In this document: positions 23,816 through 35,500 of the stretch, piece by piece
Position numbering within the stretch: the first letter of the stretch is position 1
Layout of the letters: each line of letters opens with the position of its first letter
Assembly: GCA_037974665.1 (NCBI GenBank)
Contig: CM075771.1
Coordinates: 21,897,425-21,961,424 of the forward strand
From: Ehretia macrophylla
Taxonomy: Eukaryota > Streptophyta > Magnoliopsida > Boraginales > Ehretiaceae
Length of the DNA: 64,000 bases
Direction of reading: 5' to 3'
The notes under the pieces: generated by a model
Told to the model about the DNA's origin: nothing
Database searches by the model: none
What the model saw: only the letters and a program-made list of their open reading frames with translations
Program-made: the position numbers and the translations under genes

Positions 23816-24738
23816 TGGAAGAGCGCACGAAAAATTTAGAAAGCATAAACTACACAGCCTAGTAGTTTATGCTTTTAAGCTTTATCTGTTGAACCAATAA
23901 AAAAGCAAAGCAGTTTGTACCTATCGAAATATTTGCTCTTGAACAATGTATGTACTAGTATGTTTCTGAGCTGATTAATATATGCTTGCTAAAGTTATTT
24001 AACGTGTTCTCTTAATTAATCGCATCATCACCTGAAATTGGATTCAGAGATTCAACAACTCTAGATCAATATCATTTTAAATTTTGAAAATAAACTTCAT
24101 AAAAAATAGTATATATAAAGAGAAGGAGCAGTAATGCAAAGAGAACTATGAGATATGATGATATTTCAAATGTTTATTACGAGGTTCCCTTAATCTGACC
24201 AAAGTATAACATCCCATGAGATACTCAGAAAAAATCACACGTGCATAGAATTTAAAGAAGAGATGACTCTCAACAGGAACAGAAGGTGTTTGTTAAATCC
24301 ATATTGTCTACTTAGAATTTGAATTGCTTGAAATGATAACCTCAGGAATATCGTTCAATTTGCTCACTTGATGGAACATAACAAGACAGATGTGGGATTG
24401 GAAACATATTAGCAAACTAGAGGATTCAAGAGGCAGGTACAACAGTTGTGTGTAAATGTGGAGTGAACTCTGGAAAACCGAAAGAGAACTTGCACAGCAT
24501 AGTTGGGAGAACTTCATGCTCAAACATAAAGCAGAACATTAAAAAGATGAGCCCTAAACCAAACTGCATTTACATTTTATAGTAAAGCACGAGTTTATCA
24601 TCCTTTACAGTAAGGAAAAAAAAAAAGACGGAAAAAGAACACCGTGCTCACAAGTACAATTACTTCTTATATAATAATAATCCTGATCTTTAGCAGACGG
24701 AAACAGCAAGAGACTGTCTTAAGCTAACTTCACCGCGA
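23816..24738. other. 3' flanks of two converging genes
   Basis: Inferred 3' untranslated DNA of the lipid-transfer protein gene (AATAAA at about 23898) from the left and of the Ser-rich protein gene from the right. No separate gene seen. Confidence 0.4.
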
Positions 24739-27582
24739 CTATCCATCTCTCTCCATACTACAGAAGGTAGAATAAACTGCAGAACGAAAATATTAGAGGA
24801 CAATTAATGACCACAAAAAGGAACCCGAAGCAAACAGGCAGATAACTACACGAGTAGGAATGTAGGATAATTTTGGCATGTGATCCATTTCACAGAACCA
24901 AAATCTTTTAGATATTACCACATCTCAAGAAAAAAAAAAACATACCAACAGAATCAACTTCTCTCAGTAGAATCGCAGTTCACATGATGAGCTGCTACCA
25001 ATGATATCAAGGGAGATGGAATTCTAATTTTCTAAATCATTCTAACGTGGTTCTTAAGTATTCTCCATCAATGACGGAACACACTTAAGTTTTACTCCGG
25101 CTTATCAAGATTAAAAATATACAACAGATATGGTCAATGAAGTTAGCTAGGCTTGATACTTATAAGACATAAAAGTAACTAAAAAATCTAGGGGGAATGG
25201 GTAGGGTGCAGAGAAGGAAAAGGAAATAAGTAGAGCTAGGAGTGGCGATATCTATGTTGTGTATAAGGTGGAGCACAATTCTTCTCCAGCGCATACAGAC
25301 TAAAAGCAGAAGAGCATATATACGCATGTATCTAGGATTTCAGACAGAAAAATTCATAATGAATTACCAAGAAAGTATAGGTCAACTACACACTACTGAT
25401 GGTAAGCTCCTAGTAATAGAGGGACCCTGCCAAAAGTAAAAGTTCGAAAGAATGAGAATATGTTACGTGCTAAACAAAATCCTGCAAAATTCAATTCACA
25501 CAATATTCACAGCCATAGCAACATACCTTGCCACCAGTTTCCTCTGGAAGCACTGTCTGAGTCATCTTCTCCCCCATCTTTCTTATACTGCTGATATTGA
25601 AACACCGCATTAGGACATATTAGAGTCAGAAAATCATTAATTTTTTTCTGGGGACATATATGGGGTGTTTCCAGCGAGATACTAACTAAAATTTTTCTTC
25701 TGACGAGGCGGCCTGAGCTCACATGAGTAAGAGATTTGGTTCATTCTATCTAATTTTAAAGAATCCTTATACCAGATAACTTCGGGAACTTTTGGTTGCA
25801 TGGAAGGCTCAATGATTCCAATTGAAGCATACAGAAACTTCTTATTTGATTCTTATTTTAACCAATATGAAAAATCCATTGTGGTATATCAGAACCAAAG
25901 GAAGTTTTTTTCTTTGGGGGTGGGGGAAGAAACAGGTGAAAAAATCCCATTTATGAAATCTAATGTAAACTGATGCTAATTCATTCAAGGACAGAATGTA
26001 CACACAGTGGTGTAAGCAGAGCTCTGGGTACTCTTAGGACCGGAATAGATATCTTGGCCACCATAGTATATTGATGAGCTAAGATGACATGGTTGCACTT
26101 TTTCTTCCTGATAATATGAATTCGTGTCCTTGTTCGGCGTGCTCTGAATTCCATCTTCACTGCGCTGGGGAATATTATCTGCAAAGACGTCATAGTTAAT
26201 TCTGGTTCAGGATATACAAATTTCACCATTTGCTTTAACAAACTACTGTATAAAATCTATGTTTTAGTACAAAATCTTTCAGAGACTTTAAGCAAGGCTT
26301 CAATTTCTAATAGTTTTGGCGTACATAACAAAGGTTTTTAGGTGTACAACAAAAAAGCATAACAAATTAAACCACCTCACATCAAAAGGATATGCACACT
26401 AAAACTCCATGTGAAAAAGCTATTACAGAAGGCTCAAATTATATTTCACAAGTTCCACCGAATTTACTCTTCACTAACCTGGAGCTCCACTTCTGGAATG
26501 TGAATACTGACTTGCTCGGTCTGGCTTCTTCTCGACACCCTTACCCTCTGACCGCACAGATTCCAGTCCCAAAACCTGAAAGAAAGTCCAATTAAAAACA
26601 GTAAAACCAAAAGGCAGATATCTTTTTACTCTAGTGATACAAGTGATAAGAACATTAATACAAGCTTAGTAAATAGTCATTATACAACTGGAAACAATGT
26701 TGTCAATCCGACACAAATGTTCATTAAACATGATAAACAAAGAAACCTATGAAGTAAGGCTCCCTCTTGCAAGCATTCAATTCAATTATCACAAAATGCT
26801 TAGAAGAAACAAAATTAACATTCAACTGCAAGTTCTATTTGATTTTTTCCTTAAGTTATTCTCTAGCTGTCTATTCAAACGAAATAAAAGGAGATTTTAG
26901 AAATTGACTAAAAACTCTTCAATTCCCTCAATGGCCTTTTACTATATCAGGTGAGCTCCAATAAAATAATCACATATAGTACATCCAATGGCATTGAAAA
27001 ACATATGCATTTCTGTATAACTTACTTCACTTCAACATCAACCCATTTAAATATATGCAACATTCCACCCATTATACTATTAAAATTACAGAAAAAGCCA
27101 TCAAACAGCAGATTAATTATAAGTTATATAACACCCAAATAAAGAAAATTAAACTATACTCTTAATAAGGCCTCAATAGAAGTCTAACTAAAACAACAGA
27201 AAACACAATAAAATCATAAAATGCAGAAAATTGGTTACATAATAAACCAATATTGAGAAACAAAAACTCGAAAAACCAAAGGAAAGTGTCATGCCCAAGT
27301 TCCAAAATCCCGAGCCGGCAAGTGATAATCCACGGTCCCAAACTAATTAGTTTGAATTATTATCTAAATCCACGATATTCACTAATAGAGCACATTCTTA
27401 TCATGTATCACGCCAACATGATACATTGCAAAAAGTATCGAAAGGTAATGGTTTTTTAGTAAAGCAATTACCTTAGATGGCGGCGCGAAAATTGACCCAA
27501 AAATCCCAGAAGAAGATGACTCCTTTGACCCAAAAAGATCAGAAGTGAACGAAGATGACCCAGATTGCTTTCTCTCTTCCAT
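24739..27582 (-). CDS. small Ser-rich plant protein (SIS-like, function unknown), five exons
   Basis: Minus-strand exons 27472-27582, 26479-26575, 26006-26178, 25527-25590 and 24739-24776 give 160 residues. The protein starts MEERKQSGSSSFTSDLFGSK and GIFGSIFAPPSK. The middle has NIPQRSEDGIQSTPNKD and HLSSSIYYGGQDIYS, and the C-terminal block reads YKKDGGEDDSDSASRGNWWQ. These three conserved blocks are shared with a plant-only family of short proteins; I recall Arabidopsis salt-induced serine-rich (SIS) proteins as members, with moderate certainty. There is no membrane segment or known domain. Exons 1-4 are firm, though the exon 3 donor (ACT/GTGTGT) is weak. The last exon is doubtful: the family tail after NWWQG is usually a few residues such as SLYY, and none fits well here. 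Confidence 0.75.
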
Positions 27583-27758
27583 CTCTCTCGATCTCTTTGG
27601 AAATCTCTCTGAGTCTTGAATACACAATGAGACTTTGCTTTAAAAAAGCCTTTGCCTTTGTGTGTATATATATATAGATATTGCCAACACCCACCCGTCG
27701 AAGGCAACAAAACAAACACAGAAATTGGTTTAATAGCAAAGCAAAGAAGACAAAAGAG

Positions 27759-27763
<5 letters not shown>

Positions 27764-27792
<29 letters not shown>
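27764..27792. repeat. (AG)14 microsatellite
   Basis: Pure dinucleotide run about 180 bp upstream of the Ser-rich protein gene, so within its promoter or leader. Confidence 0.95.
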
Positions 27793-27796
<4 letters not shown>

Positions 27797-28279
27797 CCGA
27801 GACACGTGAGTGATGATTGCTGATGTTTTATTATATTATGATTTTAGGAAAAGTAAAAAAAAACACACAAAATGAAACGAAATGGGTTGCCTCTCAAACG
27901 CTGATACAAACGTTTTTCGATCTCTATGTATGTGTGTGTATGTATAGGTTTATTAAGGTTTTTTTGATGTTGTTGGTTGATGTTTTCTCTCTTTCTCTCT
28001 CTATATTTTAACAATGGTTTTCGTTTCTCTCTCCTCCTGTTGTTGTTTCAGTTTCGGTTACTCGGCGTTATTTGCTCATTGAGTCCTACCTGTTCGAAAA
28101 TCTATCAGATAGGTGCCACGTGGAGCACTCAATATCCAATGTGGGACCATCCCGAAAACTTCCAACCTTTTACGTTCACGAATACCTAGTGGATAATAAC
28201 AGTCCCCTGTGGACTGTGGTGGGGGGTTTTGTACGGGGTTGGCATCCAGCTAAGTGTGGATCATTTTATAACAATATAA
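27793..28279. other. upstream region with a G-box
   Basis: Contains the palindrome CCACGTGG at 28116-28123, a G-box type bZIP/bHLH site, about 530 bp upstream of the minus-strand gene. A 90-codon frame here shows no domain and is not called. Confidence 0.35.
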
Positions 28280-29164
28280 GACTAATTCTAATAAATTTTT
28301 TATTTTTTATTTTTATATGTAGAGAATTTAGACTTGTTTTTTAATTTTAAAGGCTTTTTATTTTAATTTTAATTCAACAGTCTTTCTATTTTTAATTTAT
28401 CTTTATTTTAGGGACTCCCTATTTCAGTTTCACTCTAACAGTTTCTCTATTTTAAGAACTCCTTATTTTTTTTACTTTAATATATCTCTATTTTAAATCA
28501 ACCACATCAATTTAATTTTTTTATTTTCATTTTTTATTTTTAATAATGACATACTATTTTAATTATTAATAATTATTTTCTATTATAGTTTATAATAAAT
28601 AACTTTTTCTTTTCATTGTCCTTATTATTATTTTCTTCATTTTCATTAAAAAAAAATTTAGTGATATATTAAAGTAAAAACACAAAAATATTCGTATTTT
28701 AGAGGCTCTCTATTTTATTTTAATCTAATATATTTCTATTGTTATTATACACACTCTTTGATTTTTTTTATTTTTTATTTGTTAATGATGACATTCTATT
28801 TTAATTTTTATTATCTTATTGTATTTTCAATTAATATTATTTTTTTATTTTATTTTTGTCTCAATCGAAAAAGTTGGTATAAATTCAACTAGAAAATTGT
28901 CATTAAAATTTGAAATTCCGTAAATATTATAATAAGTTAGGAATAAAATTAATTTGATTTCGCAACTATAAAAAAAAAAATCGTTCAAATTTTACAGATA
29001 TAGAGAGTCATTTTTGGCTCTCTACATGTAAAGACCCAAGCAAAAAAAAAAGGGACTCCCAATTTTAGAGAGTCTCTCATAGAGAGGCTGTTGGAGCATT
29101 ATTTGAGCATTTGTCTCCCTAAAATGGCTCCCTAGCCATTTTAGGGAGGCTGTTGGAGCCAACC
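28280..29164. mobile_element. degenerate Harbinger-like TIR element, about 885 bp
   Basis: The right end, read in reverse, is GGTTGGCTCCAACAGCC; the left end is GACTAATTCTAATA. All differences in the first 14 positions are transitions, consistent with decay of one original repeat. TAA flanks both sides (28277-28279, 29165-29167), the 3-bp target size of PIF/Harbinger elements. The interior is AT-rich and contains repeated phrases such as GACTCCCTATTT; a second near-end motif (GGCTGTTGGAGCATTA) occurs at 29086. No transposase is readable. The left boundary is less sure. Confidence 0.5.
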
Positions 29165-29573
29165 TAATATTATATAATTCAATGATTTAAAAATAATATG
29201 ATAAAATTATTTTGATAAGATTTCAGATTTAATGCTTTCATTATTCTAAAATTTTGTCTTTAATTAACTTAATGTATATATAAGGGCATATCGTTGCACT
29301 AAGACTTTATCAGCTAAATTCCCACAACATAAAAAAATTTAATAATACAGTCATTATAAAATTTCTAAAAAATTCACCACTATTTTTTTTTTTTATAACA
29401 TCATATATTATAAGGTGATTTAAGCCTGAGTGAAAGGGATGGAGTACGGAGGTGGGGGTTGATTTCTTTCCTTAGTTAAAATACTGTCCCTACCTTGAGC
29501 AACCCGTTAATGATCTTTCCTTTTCAGATCCCTTTGGATATGGCCATATTTACTTACGGTTTGTAATCTCTTT

Positions 29574-29693
29574 CTTTTTTTTTTAAGTGCGGTCTAAAGT
29601 AATACATAGATATATATATAGTTAACGAGATTCGAACTCACAATTTCTCATAAATACTACACATGTCATACCGCTAGACCAAAGGGTCTTTGG
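29574..29693 (-). mobile_element. tRNA-derived SINE with A tail and 17-bp target duplication
   Basis: Read on the minus strand it has a pol III A box TGGTCTAGCGGTA (29669-29681), a B box GAGTTCGAATCTC (29627-29639), a short tail region and an A-rich 3' end. It is flanked by direct repeats CGGTTTGTAATCTCTTT (29557-29573) and CGGTTTGTAATATCTTT (29694-29710), differing at one base. This is the complete signature of L1-mediated SINE insertion. At about 120 bp it is short for a plant SINE. Confidence 0.85.
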
Positions 29694-29710
29694 CGGTTTG
29701 TAATATCTTT

Positions 29711-31952
29711 GTTATTATGATATTTCACATTAGTGATGACAAAGAAAAAAAAGATATTTCACATTAGTGGGAAAAAATAATATATGTATTTATATGTTTG
29801 TGTTTTATTTTTGATTAATGCTTCAGATTAACAATTCTGGGTCTTGAAACTTAATAACTATTCTCATACTTATGATATGGGTCTCGTTTATAGGATAAGA
29901 TTCACATGAACACGACACTAAAACATTTAGTTCATTATGCTAGTACATTTTTATACTTTTGTTCGAAGAATTTCCGACTTTTGGCCATCTTGTAGTACTT
30001 GAGTAATGTGAACCAACTGGAATCGGTTCAACTCAAACATACATTAATTTTAAGGGATATGTTGGAATAGAAAGAGCTTAATTCCAACTAAAATCCCATA
30101 GAAATTTATTACTTCTCATTATTAAAGGAATATCTAAGTTATAAATTTTCAGAAATTCACTTCTTGAAAAGCAAAACTCCTCCAAAACGAACAAACCTTA
30201 TATATCTGCCAAAAAAAAAAATAATTCGATTGCAAAAAATATTGCTTGCACAACTGTCAGTCAGGGGCATTAAATATCTGTCAATTTTTTATTTTTAATT
30301 CAAGAGAGATCTAAGTTGTATATAAGAGCGGATCTAGAATTTTTTATTAATAGAGGTTGTAATATATAAATTTTTAACTATACAAATTTATTTTTTCAGT
30401 GAGGCCTGAATAAAATTTTAACTAAAAATACATAATATTTTATATTTATTTTCCAAAAAATCACTTATTTTTTATTTTTTTGGAGGTTGCCTCCGCCACT
30501 GGATGTACAACAAATATTATCACTTACGAGAATTAATCTCACAATTTTTTGCGCTCACAACAAGAAATATGTCACTAGACCAACGTCGTACCTCAGAATT
30601 GACATGTGTTAGTCAAGTGTTTGAGTTTGAAAGTTGATGAATATATGTGGACAATCTTTTTCGCGCAAACAGGGGCATGAAATTATTACTATATTTTTTT
30701 TTTGTTTCCATTACGTTAGACAAAAAATAACTAAATAAACGTCAGAAAAAAAAAATTAGAATCACATTAGTAGTGTTAAATCTCCAAAATCCAAGTTTGT
30801 TATAAACAAGACTCACAATGTCTATTAGGATTAGTTTCCGAAAAATTTACTTCTTGATTGTTTTGAATTCGAAACTTGAATAAGTTTTTGGTGTACATTC
30901 TAAACGTTATACTACTAAATTAATCTATAGAATTAAAAGATAATACTATTGTTGGAAGCCAAAGTGAATATTGGAAAGTATGAAGAGAGATTGGGAAAAT
31001 AAGTATGAAAAGCGATTAATAGGCTCAAGATTGAGGCGTGAAGATGAGAATGGTCCCTAGCAAGGAAGGTGGTGAAGTTGTTGGTTACCACTGTGGGTCT
31101 CAATCTTCCCAGAAATACTTAGGCTAGAGGATCTTTGAAACGGATTAGGATCTTGAATCTTTCCTTTTGTCCTTCTTGATTCCTCCTAACAAAGATTTTC
31201 GATAATACTAATAGATTTGCACTAATCTTTTGACAAGATTTTTCAAGGACTTTTGTCCAACTCACATCTATCTTATCTCAAGATACACCAAAATCATGAT
31301 TTTGTAATCTTCATCTAATGAGTAATGATGTTGTGGAGTAAATTGGCACTTTGAAGGCACGACATAGATCACGATGTTTTGTTAGTAAGAAAGATTTTAC
31401 GGACTAAAAATATCAACATTGATGTGACGTGACGATAACTTTTACAATCTTTAAAATAAATTCGTCACTGCATCCCTTATCTTCAAATTTAGGCACATAA
31501 TTTAACCGTCTCTCATCGTGTCAACTAAGTGACGGATTAAATTACTTGAATAATTCGTATCAATCAAGTAACGGATTAAATTGCTCAAATAATTAAAATA
31601 TAAACGCCCCTAAACTCGATTTCTAATTTTCCTCTTGGATTCTTTCAACTGGTCCAACTGGATTAGGAATCCATTAGAATCAACTAATTCTCTTTTTGTA
31701 ATACTTTTATTGTAATATATCTTTTATCAGTGAAAACAAAAAAAATAATAATTCCACCACTATGTTCGTTTGCCTACCAATTCTAGCTGAGGATTTGAGT
31801 TATGAAGCAGTGGTATGCAAACGGTCGAAACACGTTGCACACGAACTCACAGATCGTTAATGTGGGGTGAGTTCCACACTCAGGCCGTGAGGGTGGAATG
31901 AATCCACTAATGTGTGGAACTTACCCTTATTTCTTGGCACGGACAGTTTTTT
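29711..31952. other. intergenic, repeat relics only
   Basis: No gene. At about 30515-30600 the minus strand shows a decayed copy of the same kind of tRNA-like head (GGTCTAGTGACAT, then TGTGAGATTAATTCTCG), a possible old SINE. GCGGATCTAGAATTTTT at 30328 and GGTTGCCTCCGCCACTGGAT at 30486 are phrases often found in plant dispersed repeats. The stretch 30950-31750 shows nothing I recognise. Confidence 0.35.
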
Positions 31953-32222
31953 TTTTTTTTTTTTTTTAAGTCAGCAAAAATTTTATTGATTGAAAAAAAA
32001 AATAATAATAATAATTACAATCAGAACAGGAATATTCTATCTAACAATATTTCCATCAACCATTCATGAGGTGCAAATAACTCTATTCAAAAGTATTTTC
32101 TTAACTTTCTTTATTATATGCAGTTTGGTTTTTACATCAAACCTAATAAATTCAAAGAACTGTTCCTCAATAAGTGCCTTATTAACAAAAATCTTTCTGT
32201 CACGCTTCTTCCATATGTGGTA
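31953..32222 (-). mobile_element. 5'-truncated LINE 3' end
   Basis: On the minus strand the frame from 32222 reads YHIWKKRDRKIFVNKALIEE and FIRFDVKTKLHIIKKVKKIL, matching the C-terminal end of plant L1-type ORF2 (the YSIWRERNxRxF and VKxRL phrases seen in the LINE at 34553-39681). It is followed by an untranslated tail with (AAT)n and a poly-A tract (plus-strand T run near 31950). Only about the last 70 codons remain, as expected for reverse transcription that stopped early. Confidence 0.7.
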
Positions 32223-32595
32223 GACAATTTAACTCTATTTTTTCTTGGGTCGGATCTTGCTTCGGAATTGTGGGTCCACTAAAATAAAATAGAAAAAAAA
32301 TAGAAAAAGATCCAATTATAAACATCGTTAAAGCCTAACCTAATAGAATAAGACTTCAATTATCAGAAGAGGAATTACTAACCAGATAGTCACGAACGAT
32401 AAACTAAAACAAAATATATCAGAATTTCACAACTTAACATCAATCATATACTCGCTTAGACAAGTTTATACACACAGCAAAAGTACGAAATCCAAGCAAC
32501 TTTGGGGTTGAGAAAAAAATAAAATAAAAAAGAAAGGGCAGCATCCTCTCTTCCAGTCGTCATTTTTTTTTTGGTCAAAAAGCCGTCGTCATTCT

Positions 32596-35500
32596 CTATA
32601 TGAAGTCAGACCCACTCCCAAAGTGCTCCAGATCGGGGTGAGTCCCACCCCCGGGCCTTCGCGGGTTCCTGCATGTTGGTTTAACATGACAAACAATTGA
32701 ATCAGAGCAGCACAAAACAAAAAAGATTAAGGCATCCTAGCAATTTCCGTGCGGATATGAAATTCCGTCCGCCGTTAAATCAGCCGTCCAGCCTTTACCC
32801 ACTAACATCTACTCCAACAGAGAAGGCTCAAACATTACTGAAAACACCTAGCATTACTAGGATGCATGTAATTGCATATCCCTATCGTTATAAAAGAGTC
32901 CATTACACTAACTAAAAACCAAATAAGCTACTCAGTCATCAAGAGGCATATCGTGACCGAACCACAGATTTTTCCATATATGACTTAGACTACTCATTTG
33001 CATGTTCGTCTGTGTCTCTTTATGAGAGACAGATGAAGATATGGAATCAGAGATTATGGATAAAGGAGAAGACTAGACTGATGGGTAGGTTAACTGGTAG
33101 TGAAATCATTGCTGTTCACAGAAACGATGGGGATAGAAATTCGCTACCTAGTATAAATTATGGTACTCCAACGGTATACTTCTTTTGATCATTCTATTAA
33201 GATATTTCAGAAAGATCTTATTGCAGTTATTATTTTTTCTTACAAAAATGGAGGACATTTTGGATAATATATGAGTAAAACATTGTAAGGATTTAAGAGT
33301 TTCATAATTTAGTGTGAAAATTATTCAACCCTTTACTGAAATGAGCCAACATCTGCCAAAAAATTGTTATAAGCTATCATGGTGTTCAATCGTAAGTATA
33401 AAAGGCAACTACTATACACGTGCATTGCAAGGAATTTAATTGGCTTTATTAAAACTTCTTTTCGAGTAACAAAAAGTAGGCACTGCAAAAAATGGAGAAG
33501 TAAACAATTGACCATATATGCATACCTGATAAATCTACCAGGCTCGAATCCAGGAACACCAGGAGGACCATATGGATCAAAGCGCGCACCAGGAGGAATG
33601 CCACTGCAACAAACAGCAATGGGAACCGAGCCATTAGAATATTATCCCTTTGATAAAGGGGGCGAGGGAAAAAAAAGAAAAAGAGGTCAGGGATGGGTTA
33701 ACACTTACGGTTGTCCTCCGGGCAAACCAGGCTGCCCTGGCCCACCGAAGAAGCGTGGATCATGGGGTCCTGCATCAACAAATAATTATTTGAGTCCAAA
33801 ATGGGTGTGATGGACTCATTTGTCAATCAGAAGTGCATAAGATAAGTCACAGACCTACAAGCATGCTCCCATCGTGGCCGAAATCACCCCTGCAACAATG
33901 GGGAAGAAAGATTAAAGTTCACAAATATTCTCAAATAATATCACAAGACCACAACATTATCTGACTGGAACAAAAATATAACAGTAACAATAAAGAAAAG
34001 TTCAAGGAAATGTGAAAACCTGGTTGGATACATTCCAGCACCAGATCCAGGAAAGAGATCACTACCACCATAAGGCGCAACTGGAGGAACAACGACTCTA
34101 TACAACAAATAGGAAAGAAAGAAAAAGAAAACTTATATTCTTTAGTGAATGACACAAATACACATGAAAAATATGAAAAATGTTTCTCTATGATGATCTT
34201 TTGCAATTTTAGTTTTTTCGCCAGATTCCATATAAGATATTGCACACTAATTTGCTAACTGGGAATTAGGATTAGAGTTACATTTAACTATCAGAATTAC
34301 AAGAAAATTTCTGGAGCTAGTTGCTCTCACAGTAAATCCAAAATCCTTGACCAATTACATAAGCCAGAGACACCCATCATTCCCACATAACTAAATCTTA
34401 ACATTAGACAAGTAATATAAGCTCCAAGGTGAACTCTAGGCTCTTCCATATCAATATTAGTCTCTTTGGTGTTAACTCAGTTAGAAGACCTATCACACTT
34501 TCATTTGTCCAAATCAAGCCTTCCTACTCAGCAAAGGAGTGTAACATACATGCACAATCAATTGCTCAACTGCATGGTATGGGTATCGATGGTAAGCAAA
34601 CCTCGCCAGTGCTGAAGGGGACGATTTCTCCAAGTGTCGGAAGTGATTCCTCGCTGGTGGAGGTGGAGGTCTTGTCGGCAAGGCGCAATCTTGATGTGGT
34701 GAATTTTCCTCTTCTACCAGCTAAGCTTACGGGTGTTGGTAGTCCTGTGAAGAAAAGCTCTGACTCTCCCAATGTTAGTCGCCAAATTCTTAGTTTGAGT
34801 CCAGTGAGTTCTCAAGTTACGATTGGTGATGGTCTTGTTGTTGAACCTACTGTGACAACTCAAAATCTGAGTACTGTGAATATCCAAGAGAATAATAACA
34901 CTTTGGCAGATGGAGAAGCACCTATTGTGGGGGTAAAACCTGAATGGAAAGATTTGTTCGGAATGGCAGGTAACAAAACTAAACTTAAATATTTTCCTCC
35001 TACTTTTGTTGATGGTAAAGTGATTGTTTCACCTCCGGAAGAAGTGGCGGAGGCAGGTTGTGAGCATTGGAAAAATTGTTTAGTTGGACAATTTTTTGAC
35101 AAATCAGTTTCCTATAATCAAGTCAAATATACTATTAATAATCAATAGAGAAAGTTTGGAAAAGTGGAGGTCATGACTAATGAAGATGGCTTATCGATTT
35201 TTAAGTTAGGTAGTGAAGCAGACTGTGAGGAAATTATGGGGAAATGTAGGCATGTGAACGGGAGACCGTTATTTTTACGTAAGTGGAGACCTAGGCTGCA
35301 GCCTGTTAAACTCAAAATGGACAATATTCCCCTTTGGGTTATGTTCCATAATGTTCCTACGGAGTACTGGACGGAGGATGGTTTGAGCTATATTGCAAGT
35401 GGTATTGGTATTCCCCTTCAGATTGACAAATTTATTGAAAATAGATCCCGACTCAAATATGCTAGAGTTTGTGTGGAAGCTGATTTGCGTAAAGAACTTC

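Noticed and set aside
27977..28344. Overlapping frames near the G-box
   Set aside because: Short, mutually exclusive frames with no domain; more likely promoter DNA.
29640..29690. tRNA-like sequence
   Set aside because: It has A and B boxes but cannot form a full cloverleaf; target duplications and A tail show that it is a SINE.
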